From: Mesorhizobium sp. 1M-11
Lineage (GTDB): Bacteria; Pseudomonadota; Alphaproteobacteria; Rhizobiales; Rhizobiaceae
Reading direction: 5' to 3'
NCBI RefSeq assembly: GCF_001303895.1
Contig: NZ_LJSD01000075.1
Span: forward strand, 255,501-319,500
Length of the DNA: 64,000 nucleotides
The notes beneath the pieces are model-generated. The model made no database searches. It had not been told where the DNA came from and worked only from the letters and a program-made list of their open reading frames with translations. The first letter of the stretch is position 1, and every line of letters starts with the position of its first letter. A program made the translations under genes and the position numbers. Of this stretch, positions 51,674 to 63,011 are shown piece after piece.

Positions 51674-52516
51674 TTACTTCGTGTAAACCGGTTCCGGCTC
51701 CGGCACGTAGACAGGCGGAGGCGGCGCGCAATCCGACCGGCCACCAAACTGGTAACGCAAACCGGCGCGTACTTCATGCGTGTTGATGCCATCGTCGAAG
51801 CCGGGACCACCACCGACCTTGTAGCCGAACATGCGTCCGCCATTGATGTGGCTGAAGCGATAGCCGACATCGAGCTTGGTGGTATCGGTCAGACAGTAGG
51901 AAGCACCCGCCATGAGTGCATAGGCGAAGCGCCAGCTCGAGTGCCCCTCATGCTCGAATTCGCCGTCGGGATCCTTGTTGACCAAGGTGTTCCACTTCAG
52001 GTTCGCACCACCGATACCGGCGCCGACATAAGGCGTGATGCCGTGCCAGGTACCGATGTCGACATAGGCGTTGGCCAGAAGCAGCAGCGCCGAATAGGAG
52101 CTGGTGTCGCTCGAGGTACAGGGCAGGCCGGTGCCGCAGAAGCCTGACGTGCTGCCGTTGAACTTGGTCTTCGACCAATAGTCCAGCGTAAGGTCGGTGC
52201 GGAAGTATTTGGTGACCTGGTAGCCGACACCGCCGCCCACCGAGAAGCCGCCCTTCAGCTCATGGGTATCGAAATGACCGACCTGACCGAGAGGAGCGCC
52301 GTAAAGGACGTATTCCGGGCTGTCCATATTGGACTTGCGATACCCCAGATCGCCGCGAATGTACCAGCCGCCATAATCGGCTTCCTCATAGACCGGCGCC
52401 GCGATAGGCGGTGCTTCCACCACCGGCGGCTCGGCCAGATCCGCCGCCAGTGCCGGCGCGGCGAGGCCAGACAGCAGCAAGCCCGCGACGGCTGCCTTCC
52501 TTCCGAAACTGTACAT
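51674..52516 (-). CDS. Omp25/Omp31-like outer-membrane beta-barrel protein
   Basis: 280 residues. Signal peptide (SFGRKAAVAGLLLSGLAAPALA), Pro-rich linker, then a beta-barrel with alternating aromatic strands (GGWYIRGDLGYR, FSVGGGVGYQVTKYFRTDLTLDY, ITPYVGAGIGGANLKW, TKLDVGYRFSHI, HEVRAGLRYQFGG). The end is atypical: Pro-rich (PPPPVYVPEPEPVYTK) rather than a C-terminal Phe. The start at 52516 gives a full signal peptide; the frame extends to 52561. Confidence 0.9.
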   Translation of the reverse strand: MYSFGRKAAVAGLLLSGLAAPALAADLAEPPVVEAPPIAAPVYEEADYGGWYIRGDLGYRKSNMDSPEYVLYGAPLGQVGHFDTHELKGGFSVGGGVGYQVTKYFRTDLTLDYWSKTKFNGSTSGFCGTGLPCTSSDTSSYSALLLLANAYVDIGTWHGITPYVGAGIGGANLKWNTLVNKDPDGEFEHEGHSSWRFAYALMAGASYCLTDTTKLDVGYRFSHINGGRMFGYKVGGGPGFDDGINTHEVRAGLRYQFGGRSDCAPPPPVYVPEPEPVYTK

Positions 52517-52683
52517 CCTTGTCACCCTTGAGACGTCGGAGCACGGACCGTGCCCGAACATGATTGACCTCGGGTGTGGATAATGAATTGCAAAGGTTAA
52601 AAGGCGTTTAACCGTATCAGTTAACTATAATCGTCTAAAATTCTCTCGAAACGCTACTCGAAAGACTTCGTCGAAATGCACAA

Positions 52684-52701
52684 GACCCGCCAAAGCGGGT
52701 C
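52684..52701 (-). terminator. Weak hairpin after glmM
   Basis: GACCCGC / GCGGGTC with a four-base loop, about 38 bases past the glmM stop; poor T-run. Confidence 0.45.
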
Positions 52702-52738
52702 CTGCGATTCAGCTAGAGATGAATGGAGCCCGCCCGTC

Positions 52739-54091
52739 TCAAGCAGCGCTGCGCGCTTCGGAGATCACGCCGACAATGTCGTTGACGACCTCTTCGACCA
52801 GCTTGGGATCGTCGCCTTCCGCCATGACGCGGATGAGCGGTTCCGTGCCGGACGGACGAATGACCAGGCGGCCCTTCTTGCCGAGGCGATTCTGCGCATC
52901 TTCGATCGCAGCCTTGACCGGAGCCTCTTCCAGCGGCTTGCCGCCCGAGAAGCGGACGTTCTTCAGCAATTGCGGTACCGGCTCGAACTTCTTGAGCAAT
53001 TCACTGACCGGGCGGTTCTGCCGCTTGACGCAGGCGAGCACCTGAAGTGCCGAGACCAGACCGTCGCCCGTTGTCGAGAAGTCGGACAGCACGATATGGC
53101 CGGACTGTTCGCCGCCGACATTGAGGCCATGCGCACGCATGTGCTCGACAACGTAGCGGTCACCGACCTTGGTGCGGTGGAGCTGCAGCTTCATACCGGT
53201 CAGGAAACGTTCCAGGCCGAGATTGGACATGACGGTGGAGACCACGCCACCGCCGGCCAGACGGCCGTTCTGGTGCCAGGATTCGGCGATCAGCGCCATG
53301 ATCTGGTCGCCGTCGACCACAACACCGTTCTCATCGACGATGACGACACGATCCGCATCGCCGTCCAGCGCGATGCCGATGTCGGCGCGAACCTCGTGTA
53401 CCTTCTTCTGCAGCTCGGCCGGGTGGGTGGAGCCGCATTCCTTGTTGATGTTGAAGCCGTTCGGCTCGACATTGATGGCAACCACGTCGGCGCCCAGTTC
53501 CCAGAGCGCGGCGGGCGCGACCTTGTAGCCCGCGCCGTTGGCGCAATCGACAACGATGCGCAGGCCAGACAGCGACATGGCCCGCGGCAAGGTACGCTTG
53601 GCGAACTCGATGTAGCGGTCATGGACGCCATCGACACGCTTGGCGCGGCCGAGGCTGTCGGAATCGGCCAGGGCCATCTCGACATCTTCGTCGAGCATGG
53701 CCTCGATACGCTCCTCGATCTCGTCCGAGAGCTTGTAGCCGTCCGGGCCGAACAGCTTGATACCGTTGTCATAGTAAGGATTGTGCGAAGCTGAGATCAT
53801 CACACCGATATCGGCCCGCAGCGAGCGCACCAGCATGGCAACGCCGGGCGTCGGGATCGGCCCGAGCAGGAATACGTCCATGCCGGCGGCGCATAGGCCG
53901 GCCACCAGCGCGTTCTCGATCATGTAGCCGGAAAGCCGGGTGTCCTTGCCGAGCACGGCACGGTGACGGTGGCTGCCACGCTGGAAGGAAAGACCGGCGG
54001 CCATGCCGACTTTCATGGCGATTTCCGCCGTCATCGGAAACTTGTTGGCGCGACCGCGAATACCATCCGTTCCGAAATAACGTCCCGACAT
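52739..54091 (-). CDS. glmM: Phosphoglucosamine mutase
   Basis: 450 residues, standard length. Active-site Ser in MISASHNPYYDNGIKLFG, metal loop ALDGDADRVVIVD, sugar-specificity loop GGEQSGHIVL, phosphate-binding RPSGTEPLIRVMAEG. Converts glucosamine-6-P to glucosamine-1-P for UDP-GlcNAc. Probably single gene here; ftsH-tilS lies 7 kb away with other genes between. Confidence 0.97.
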   Translation of the reverse strand: MSGRYFGTDGIRGRANKFPMTAEIAMKVGMAAGLSFQRGSHRHRAVLGKDTRLSGYMIENALVAGLCAAGMDVFLLGPIPTPGVAMLVRSLRADIGVMISASHNPYYDNGIKLFGPDGYKLSDEIEERIEAMLDEDVEMALADSDSLGRAKRVDGVHDRYIEFAKRTLPRAMSLSGLRIVVDCANGAGYKVAPAALWELGADVVAINVEPNGFNINKECGSTHPAELQKKVHEVRADIGIALDGDADRVVIVDENGVVVDGDQIMALIAESWHQNGRLAGGGVVSTVMSNLGLERFLTGMKLQLHRTKVGDRYVVEHMRAHGLNVGGEQSGHIVLSDFSTTGDGLVSALQVLACVKRQNRPVSELLKKFEPVPQLLKNVRFSGGKPLEEAPVKAAIEDAQNRLGKKGRLVIRPSGTEPLIRVMAEGDDPKLVEEVVNDIVGVISEARSAA

Positions 54092-54341
54092 CTACTATGA
54101 GTCCCTGGCTGTTTGCCCGAAGGCTGCTAATGCCACAACTGCCCCGTGCCAAGCCATCACTTTGTGTTATTCTATGTCATGAATCTTAGAAATGTGTTTC
54201 CCCGCCAAAAATGCGACGCAATGGTCACAAAGCTCGCCGATATGTGCGGGAGGAGATGCGGCTACCGCACTAGCGCAGGCACGGCTTGCGCGCTATTGCT
54301 CGCATGGGATTGATTGTGAGTGGCACAACGGAGAGAACGCT

Positions 54342-55364
54342 ATGCTCATCGATCGACTTGCTACATTGACGGGCCTTGCCGTCTTCACCCTGTTCCTGGC
54401 CCAGCCGGCCAGTGCGCTTACGATGGCCGAGTGCAGCACCAAATATAACGCGGCCAAGGACGCTGGTACGCTGGGCGGCCAGACCTGGAACCAGTTCCGC
54501 AAGGCGCAGTGTGGTACGGATGCCAGCACCGCCACGGAAGAGACCAAGCCGGCGAAGAAGACGAAGGCCAGCACGGATGACAGCAAGCCTGCCAAGAAGA
54601 CCAAGGCGGCCGCTGCGAACGATGATGACGCCAAGGGCTTGTCCGCCAAGGAATGCTCGGCCAAATACCAGGCCGCCAAGGCTGCCGATACGCTGAACGG
54701 CATGAAGTGGAACGATTTCCGCAAGGCCGAGTGCGGCCCCGGCGCCACCGCTGCCGTCGACACGAGCGCAAAGAAAACCAAGGCTGCGGCAAGCGATGAC
54801 GAGGCCAAGGGCCTGTCCGCCAAGGAATGCTCGGCCAAGTACCAGGCAGCCAAGGCTGCCGGTACGTTGAACGGCATGAAGTGGAACGATTTCCGCAAGG
54901 CGGAGTGCGGCCCCGGCGCCACTGCTGCAGTCGCTCCGGCTAAGCCTGCCAAGGCGTCGACCAAGGCAGCCGACGCAGCCGACGGCAAGGGCCTGACCAT
55001 GGCCGAATGCTCGACCAAGTATCAGGCCGCCAAGAGCGGCGGCACACTGGGCGGCCTGAAGTGGAATGATTTCCGCAAGGCCAACTGCAGCGCCGGCGCC
55101 AATGACGACGACACCGTGCCTGCTGCCGATGAAGCCACCTATACCAGCGAGCCGGAAACCCCGACCGCGAAGGCTCCAAGCGGCGTCAGGTTCCCGAGCG
55201 CGGTTGCGAAGAAGTATTCTTCCGAGTCTCCCGGCAAGGCCCGCATGCATACCTGCCTCGACCAGTACTATACAGCCAAGGACAACAACGCCCTCGGCGG
55301 CCTGAAGTGGATCCAGAAGGGCGGCGGCTACTACAGCCTCTGCAACGCCCGCCTGAAGAGCTGA
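54342..55364 (+). CDS. Secreted Cys-repeat protein, five repeats (unknown family)
   Basis: 340 residues. Signal peptide about 1-25. Four repeats, each C-x25-C: Cys 31/57, 105/131, 163/189, 223/249, with the pattern EC-x2-KYQAAK-x2-GTL-x-G-x-KWNDFRKA-x-C. A fifth C-terminal variant has Cys 305/334 (RMHTCLDQYYTAKDNNALGG) and ends with GGGYYSLCNARLKS. Ala/Lys/Asp-rich linkers join repeats. Likely disulfide-bonded periplasmic or surface modules. Repeats 2 and 3 are almost identical in DNA at a 174-bp offset, i.e. recent duplication. GGAGAG precedes the start. Confidence 0.82.
   Translation: MLIDRLATLTGLAVFTLFLAQPASALTMAECSTKYNAAKDAGTLGGQTWNQFRKAQCGTDASTATEETKPAKKTKASTDDSKPAKKTKAAAANDDDAKGLSAKECSAKYQAAKAADTLNGMKWNDFRKAECGPGATAAVDTSAKKTKAAASDDEAKGLSAKECSAKYQAAKAAGTLNGMKWNDFRKAECGPGATAAVAPAKPAKASTKAADAADGKGLTMAECSTKYQAAKSGGTLGGLKWNDFRKANCSAGANDDDTVPAADEATYTSEPETPTAKAPSGVRFPSAVAKKYSSESPGKARMHTCLDQYYTAKDNNALGGLKWIQKGGGYYSLCNARLKS
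54636..54935 (+). repeat. Intragenic near-identical direct repeat (174-bp offset)
   Basis: Bases 54636-54761 and 54810-54935 differ at few positions, mostly third codon positions. They encode the second and third Cys-repeat modules. Confidence 0.85.
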
Positions 55365-55402
55365 CCGGCGCTTCCCGGCGCCAAGAAAGCGTTAAGTCCA
55401 AG

Positions 55403-55437
55403 GAATCGCGCGGGTTTTGCTCGCGCGATTCTTTTTT
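55403..55437 (+). terminator. Terminator after the first Cys-repeat gene
   Basis: GAATCGCGCG / CGCGCGATTC hairpin followed by six T. Confidence 0.88.
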
Positions 55438-55520
55438 GTCCCGACGGCAAGATTCTTCTGGAACAGAAGTAGAACAAATAGTATACATACCGAGTATTAC
55501 TTCACTCACCGGAGGGGTTT

Positions 55521-56144
55521 ATGCGAGTTCTCTATCTGGCGGCCACTGCCGCGACCATCATGTTCTCACTCGGCACTGCGCCAGCCAGCGCACTGACGAT
55601 GAAGGAATGCAGCACCAAGTATCAGGCCGCGAAAGAGGCCGACACACTGAACGGAATGAACTGGACCGCTTTCCGCAAGGCGGAATGTGGCGTTGACGCC
55701 GCTGAAGCTGACGCCACCGCTACCGACACTGGTGCCACCTTGGCCGACACAAGCAATGCAGCAGCGGCGGCCACCAAAGCGAAAACGGCCTTCGTTTCTT
55801 TCAAGGAGTGTGGCGCACGCTATCAGGAAGCCAAGCGCAACAACGAGTTGGATGGGCGCGGGTGGGACGAGTACCGAACTGCGGAATGCGGCCATTCGCT
55901 GGACAAAAAGGAGGCGAAAGCCGTTTCCAATCCTGCAGAAGCGCCGTCTGGCGTTACCTTCCCAACCGAAATCGCTGCCGACTTCAAGGATGAAACGCCG
56001 TCGAAGGCGCGCATGCACTCTTGCCTCAAGCAATATCACGCCAACAAGGAAGCCGGCACGCTGAACGGGCTGCGCTGGATTCAGAAAGGTGGCGGCTACT
56101 ACAGCATTTGCAGCAAGCGGTTGAAAGGTGATCAGGCAGCCTGA
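55521..56144 (+). CDS. Secreted Cys-repeat protein, three repeats (paralogue)
   Basis: 207 residues. Signal peptide about 1-24. Repeats with Cys 30/56, 97/123 (both C-x25-C) and 168/197, the last matching the C-terminal variant of the upstream gene (RMHSCLKQYHANKEAGTLNG...GGGYYSICSKRLKG), preceded in both by an APSG-x-x-FP motif. Strong GGAGGGG site before the ATG. Separate transcript from its neighbour, given the terminator between. Confidence 0.82.
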   Translation: MRVLYLAATAATIMFSLGTAPASALTMKECSTKYQAAKEADTLNGMNWTAFRKAECGVDAAEADATATDTGATLADTSNAAAAATKAKTAFVSFKECGARYQEAKRNNELDGRGWDEYRTAECGHSLDKKEAKAVSNPAEAPSGVTFPTEIAADFKDETPSKARMHSCLKQYHANKEAGTLNGLRWIQKGGGYYSICSKRLKGDQAA

Positions 56145-56154
56145 TCTGCCGAAC

Positions 56155-56190
56155 GAAAGGGCCTCGAACCTCGAGGTTCGAGGCCCTTTC
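56155..56190. terminator. Shared convergent terminator
   Basis: A 36-bp perfect palindrome, arms GAAAGGGCCTCGAACC and GGTTCGAGGCCCTTTC around TCGA, between two convergent genes. Confidence 0.85.
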
Positions 56191-56195
56191 GTCGT

Positions 56196-57257
56196 CTATC
56201 GCAACGAAGCGATCCATTCGGCCAGCAGTTTGACCGCATCAGGATCGGCGATATGACGCCCGAGTTCGGGCATCATCACGCCAGGCACCGTGCTCTCCAC
56301 ACGATAAGTCAGGATCGAGCGACCCGGCTCGCCCGGCACGATATCGAACTCGCGATCGCCCGAACCTCGGCCTGCCGCTGCCGGCCGTTTCAAAACACCG
56401 TATCGTACCGGAACATCCTCGCCATATGTGAGAAACAGCCCGGTATTGCTGGCTGGTCCCTCGGGGCGGTGGCAATGCGCGCAATTGACGTCGAGCCAGG
56501 TGCGGGCACGTTTATCGAGAGGAGCCGTGACATCACGCCAGTCTGCGGCGGCTGGGATTTCAGCAAGGTCAGGCGCCCCTGAGAGCATGCTTGCAGTCGT
56601 CCAATGGGTAATCTGGTTTTCAGACCCACCCGCATAGGCGTAGTCGGTGTTGAGATTGCGAGCCTTCGGGCCGAGCGGTGTGATCTTCCCGTTGAAGGCG
56701 TGGCACGCCTTGCACTGGCTCTTGTTGGGCACGGAATATTCGAAAGACAGCGGCATGCCGTCACCGCCGATCGTCGAGATCGCAACCTTGGCGCCGGCAA
56801 TCTTCAGTGTCGCATCGGTCTGCTGGTCGTTCCAGAGATAAGCCCACGCCTGCCAACCGTCTGCATGACGCAACAGAACCCGAGTTTCGATCAGACGCAG
56901 TTTCTCAGCCGCCTTCCTGTAATCCGCGGGAAAGGCGAAGGTCTTGATCAACGCTGTGCCGACGGGGAAGTCGAAAGCCTCGACGGGATCGTATTTCGCT
57001 GCCTGTCCCTTCGGCAGATAAACGAAGCGGAACTTCTCCGCCCCGTCCGAAAACAACGGTGTCGCCAGCCGAAACGGCACAACACCCGATGCAGGCATCT
57101 GTTTTTGCAGATCTTCGAAGAAACCGAATTCCGACAATTGCTTCGGCGGCGTGGCAGCGAGAACGACCGTGTCGGAAATCGCTTGAGCAGGCGTGCCAAA
57201 CGAAACAACTGCCGCCATCGCGGCAATCAACGACCGGACATACCCAAGGTTGTTCAC
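56196..57257 (-). CDS. Dihaem c-type cytochrome (TIGR03806/SO_2930-like)
   Basis: 353 residues. Starts with GTG at 57257 inside the stop of the upstream beta-helix gene (GTGA overlap); signal peptide about 1-25. Two haem motifs, CKACH (about 195) and CAHCH (about 268), with MMPELGRH as a likely axial-Met region. It matches, by memory, a family that occurs next to a parallel beta-helix protein, as here. Periplasmic electron transfer; substrate unknown. Confidence 0.85.
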   Translation of the reverse strand: MNNLGYVRSLIAAMAAVVSFGTPAQAISDTVVLAATPPKQLSEFGFFEDLQKQMPASGVVPFRLATPLFSDGAEKFRFVYLPKGQAAKYDPVEAFDFPVGTALIKTFAFPADYRKAAEKLRLIETRVLLRHADGWQAWAYLWNDQQTDATLKIAGAKVAISTIGGDGMPLSFEYSVPNKSQCKACHAFNGKITPLGPKARNLNTDYAYAGGSENQITHWTTASMLSGAPDLAEIPAAADWRDVTAPLDKRARTWLDVNCAHCHRPEGPASNTGLFLTYGEDVPVRYGVLKRPAAAGRGSGDREFDIVPGEPGRSILTYRVESTVPGVMMPELGRHIADPDAVKLLAEWIASLR

Positions 57258-58489
57258 GATCCGCCGTCCTGCGGCAATTTGACGGGCTGCGGCTCGGGCA
57301 GGCTGCCTTTGTAGCCCGAAATATCGGTGTCCGGCCACCATCCCCATGGCAGCAGAAGCTGCGAAAGCATCTTCAGATTGATGAAGCTCGTGCCTTCCTG
57401 CTCGTCTACATAGACCTGGTTTTCTGCTGACACCCAGCTGAGATATTCGGGAATCCTCGTCACCCCGTCCCAGACGACGTCCGGCACAGGCGTACCGGAG
57501 ATATCCGCAATCATCTTGCCGACTTCGCCATCGGGCGCGTTGCCGCCCTCGCCATAGGCGTTGCCATGCACAAAGACGCCGCGCGGCACGAACATGTAGT
57601 TCTTGTCGTCGTAATCCTTGGGATAGGCCCCGATCAGCACATGCGTGGTGCCGTTGCCGGACAGGCGGTTGCCGAACACATGCACATTGCGGTTCGCCAT
57701 CACCATGATGCCCGTACCCTTCGGTACCATGGCGACCGTGTTGCCCTTCGGCGCGAAATTCGCCGTATCGTTGTCAACGACGTCATTGTCGAAGACGCGG
57801 ATGTCGTGACCACCCTGCACTGGCAGGTTGGGGAGATCGAACACCAGGATGCCGCCGGTATTGTGGGTCGCGACATTCTTGTAGACGTCAGCACGCATCG
57901 AGTTCTCGATCTCGATGCCGGCGACATTGTACTCGGCTCTCGAGTTGCGCACGATGACGTTCTCGCTCTGGCCGACATAGATGCCGGCGTCGGAAGCACC
58001 CCGCACGGTAACCTTGTCGATCAGCACATGCTTGGAGGAAACCGGATAGACGCCGTAGGAGCCGTTTTTCTCGTTCGGCCCGTTCGTCCACTCGACGCGC
58101 AGATTGCGGAACGTGATCTGGTCCGAGCCTTTGGACTTCACGCCGTCGCCCTTGGCGTCCTCAACGGCGAAGTTCTCCAGGACAACGCGATTCGAGGTGA
58201 CGAGCAACCCCTCGCCCGACCCGGTCTGCTCCTTCAGTGAAAGGATGGTCTGGTCGGGCCCTGCGCCCCTCACGGTCACGTCGTCAACGTCGAGCGACAA
58301 GCCTTCGGTGAGTTCGATACGGCCTGGGCCTATCACGACCGTATCGCCCGGTTGCGCCGAAATCAGCGCCTCGACCAGCTTTTCGGTCGCGCCATCCCCG
58401 GCGTCCACCCTAAGTTCAGCCGCTGAAACAAGACCGGCCAGGCAAACTCCGCTCGCGAAAACGGCAGCCCGTATCAAGATAGAACGCAT
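57254..58489 (-). CDS. Parallel beta-helix repeat protein (TIGR03805-like)
   Basis: 411 residues, signal peptide (RSILIRAAVFASGVCLAGLVSA). Repeated right-handed beta-helix coils: VTVRGAGPDQTILSL, VVLENFAVEDAKGDGVKSKG, VLIDKVTVRGASDAGIYVGQ, VIVRNSRAEYNVAGIEIENS, VYKNVATHNTGGILVFDLP, then a C-terminal non-helix domain. Resembles pectate-lyase-type folds, but no catalytic set is visible. Coupled to the dihaem cytochrome by start/stop overlap. Expected to be exported. Confidence 0.88.
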   Translation of the reverse strand: MRSILIRAAVFASGVCLAGLVSAAELRVDAGDGATEKLVEALISAQPGDTVVIGPGRIELTEGLSLDVDDVTVRGAGPDQTILSLKEQTGSGEGLLVTSNRVVLENFAVEDAKGDGVKSKGSDQITFRNLRVEWTNGPNEKNGSYGVYPVSSKHVLIDKVTVRGASDAGIYVGQSENVIVRNSRAEYNVAGIEIENSMRADVYKNVATHNTGGILVFDLPNLPVQGGHDIRVFDNDVVDNDTANFAPKGNTVAMVPKGTGIMVMANRNVHVFGNRLSGNGTTHVLIGAYPKDYDDKNYMFVPRGVFVHGNAYGEGGNAPDGEVGKMIADISGTPVPDVVWDGVTRIPEYLSWVSAENQVYVDEQEGTSFINLKMLSQLLLPWGWWPDTDISGYKGSLPEPQPVKLPQDGGS

Positions 58490-58573
58490 CGCCCTCTCCC
58501 TGCGCAGCGTCGATTTTTCGGAACAATGCGCCCACACTGGACAGCTGTCAACAAAGATGAAAATGTTTCACTT

Positions 58574-59245
58574 ATGGATCGAACTGCCCTCTCGAAACCC
58601 GTCGAGCCGCGCCAGAACCGGGCGCTGAAGACACGTGCCGCTTTGCTCGAAGCGGTGGAGACCTTGGTCGCGGCCGAAGGACATGAGGCTGTGACAACCA
58701 CCCGCATCGCCATGGAGACAGGCACCGCTGTGGGTACAATCTATCGCTACTTCGTCGACCGGGAAGCCTTGCTGCTTGCCGCCTATGAAGCAACCGTCAA
58801 GCGCATCGTCGCGCAATGCGCGAGCAAGCTTGAGGCGCTGCCCGCGGACCTGGCCGCAACGGACGCCGCGCACATTCTGCTCTCCCACTACCTGGAAGCG
58901 GCGGAGTCCATTCCCGCCCACACCGGTCTGCTTGCGGCCATGCGATCGATCCGCCCCATCGAAGCGGACCAGCAGGGCAACAACCAGGCCGGCATAACAG
59001 GTGATCTGCTTGTGCCATTCTTCGCCCGTTACGCACCCGGTGCACAAAATCTGAAGCCTGTGCAGTTGCGCTTCCTGAGCGTGCTCACCGGAACAATGGT
59101 CGATCTCTACCTCGTCACCGGCGATGGTGCAGATCGCGCCCGCCTGCGGGAGGAGATCGAAGCCCATGTGGTGCTGATGGTGGAACGGGCCGGCCGGGAG
59201 AGCGACGACGGGATCAGGCAGGCTCGCCTCGACCAACAGCGCTGA
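58574..59245 (+). CDS. TetR-family regulator
   Basis: 223 residues. HTH NRALKTRAALLEAVETLVAAEGHEAVTTTRIAMETGTAVGTIYRYFVDREALLLAAY, then a ligand domain. Divergent from the beta-helix/cytochrome operon with an 84-bp gap, so the likely regulator of it. Start at 58574 lacks a ribosome site. The 3' end overlaps the convergent antiporter gene by 32 bases. Confidence 0.88.
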   Translation: MDRTALSKPVEPRQNRALKTRAALLEAVETLVAAEGHEAVTTTRIAMETGTAVGTIYRYFVDREALLLAAYEATVKRIVAQCASKLEALPADLAATDAAHILLSHYLEAAESIPAHTGLLAAMRSIRPIEADQQGNNQAGITGDLLVPFFARYAPGAQNLKPVQLRFLSVLTGTMVDLYLVTGDGADRARLREEIEAHVVLMVERAGRESDDGIRQARLDQQR

Positions 59246-60785
59246 GTTCGGCCCAGTCGAACTCTTCCTCCAGCACATGGTATGCGTCGTCGCCGATGAC
59301 GAAGGTCCGTCTGAGTTCGATGGCGCGGGCGCGGGCGGCAGCGATCGCTTGAAGTCGCAAGGCGCCCCCCGGTAGACCAGCCGCCTGATACGGCTCACCG
59401 CCGACCTCGCACAGCTCGACGACGGCACCGTATTCCTTGCGCAGCAGCTTGGCGGCTAGACCGTCTTCTTGCTCGATGGAAGCGACAGCGGCTTTATAAG
59501 CTTCGACGCGTCCGTATCGCACCTCCTGTCCGACGGGGTCATTGTCGGAAAGGCCAAGCCACAGGATCAACGGCCTCAATGTCAGGCCTTGCAAAACAAG
59601 CGTGCCGAAGACCACGGCGAAGGCCGTGAAAAGGATCAGGTCGCGATAAGGGAAAGGTGACCCGTCACGCAGCATCTCGGGTATGGAGAAGGCGGCGGCA
59701 AGGGTAACGATACCGCGCATGCCGGCCCAGGAAATCACGATCCCGCCCTCACGCGTCGGTTGCGCCATGGGTCGCGGTGGGTTGAAGCCGTATCGCTCGA
59801 TGCGCCAACGGATCAGCCAGTTGTAGCTCATGACCCAGGTGAAGCGGGTCAGAATGACGACGGCAAGGATGACCGCAGCGAACAGCGCATAGTTGCCGCG
59901 CATATCAGGTGTCAGCCGTTCCCAGATCGGGCCGATCTGCATGCCGATCAGCACGAAGGCCATTGCGTTGAGGATGAAGACGACAGCCTCCCACACCGCA
60001 TAGACCGGCACCCGCAGCCGGGCGGGCATATTTGGCCCGCGTGTGTTGGCGATCGTCATCGCATAGACGACAATGGTCAGGATACCCGAAAGGCCAATTG
60101 CCTCGGCGGCGATCCAGATGCCGAATGTCATGGCGAACTGGACGATGATCGAGGTCGGAAAGTCCTCGAAGCGCGTTGCCGGCACCAGCACGCTTGCCAG
60201 GAGGTATCCCGCCGCAACACTCCCAAAGACCGTCAGCAGGAAAACCGGCACGCCACTCGACAGCGAAAGCTCGCCTCCCAGCACGGCCATGACAGCCAGC
60301 TTGTAGAGCAGCAGCGCGCTGGCGTCGTTGAGCAGGCTTTCGCCTTCGAGGATCTTCAGAAGTCGATGCGGGAGTTTGACCTGCCGCATGACGGCTGTCG
60401 CTGCGGCAGCATCCGGCGGCGCCACAATGGCACCAAGCGCGATGGCGACCCCCCAGGGCATGCCCGGCACCAACCAGCGCGCCGCCAAAGCCACAGTGAG
60501 CGTCGTCAGGCCTACCGCCATCAACACGAGACCCGCCACCGGGATCCAGTTGTCCCGGAGATCGCGCAGCGAGGTGTCGTAAGCGGAATCGACCAGCACC
60601 GGCGCCACGAACAAGGTAAGCGCCAGATGCGGATCAAGCGTCCATTCCGGACTGCTCGGCAGAAATGGGATCATCGCGCCGCCTACGGCTAGAAAAGCCG
60701 GATAGGGCACGCCAAGCCGCCTCGCCAGCGCCGAAAGCAGCGCAGCGCCGAGCAGGAGAGCGATGATCCATTCGAATGTCTGCAT
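59214..60785 (-). CDS. Na+/H+ antiporter, CPA1 (NhaP-like) family
   Basis: 523 residues, about twelve membrane helices. Conserved PPDAAAATAVMRQV (ion-site Asp and Pro), LLKILEGESLLNDASALLLY and VISWAGMRGIVTLAAAFSIP, then a cytosolic C-terminal domain (about 410-523). Exchanges Na+ (or K+) for protons across the inner membrane. Standard length; single gene. Confidence 0.92.
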   Translation of the reverse strand: MQTFEWIIALLLGAALLSALARRLGVPYPAFLAVGGAMIPFLPSSPEWTLDPHLALTLFVAPVLVDSAYDTSLRDLRDNWIPVAGLVLMAVGLTTLTVALAARWLVPGMPWGVAIALGAIVAPPDAAAATAVMRQVKLPHRLLKILEGESLLNDASALLLYKLAVMAVLGGELSLSSGVPVFLLTVFGSVAAGYLLASVLVPATRFEDFPTSIIVQFAMTFGIWIAAEAIGLSGILTIVVYAMTIANTRGPNMPARLRVPVYAVWEAVVFILNAMAFVLIGMQIGPIWERLTPDMRGNYALFAAVILAVVILTRFTWVMSYNWLIRWRIERYGFNPPRPMAQPTREGGIVISWAGMRGIVTLAAAFSIPEMLRDGSPFPYRDLILFTAFAVVFGTLVLQGLTLRPLILWLGLSDNDPVGQEVRYGRVEAYKAAVASIEQEDGLAAKLLRKEYGAVVELCEVGGEPYQAAGLPGGALRLQAIAAARARAIELRRTFVIGDDAYHVLEEEFDWAELSAVGRGEPA

Positions 60786-60918
60786 GGCTTCCGTGCGATC
60801 CGTGCCCCTCGCTCGCCACGGCAGGTGAACCGCCAGCACGCGCGATCACAGCGACAATAGCGACGATTGCGGGGTTCGTCTGCTCTCGACCGGATCGAAG
60901 ACGATCAGGTGTAGCGTC

Positions 60919-60955
60919 CAAAAAAGAAACGCCGCGACAAAGTCGCGGCGTTTCT
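60919..60955 (-). terminator. Terminator after ftsH
   Basis: AAACGCCGCGAC / GTCGCGGCGTTT hairpin; minus strand followed by CTTTTTT. Confidence 0.88.
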
Positions 60956-60974
60956 CACTCAAATCCAGCCCGAA

Positions 60975-62909
<1,935 letters not shown>

Positions 62910-63011
62910 CGATTGTCCCGTTGGCGCCCAGTTTCGGGCGCGGATACTTGAAGAGTTAGGCCTAACATAGGGAGAGCACACCCCCTTGCCAAGCATAAGA
63001 ACATGGCTCGG

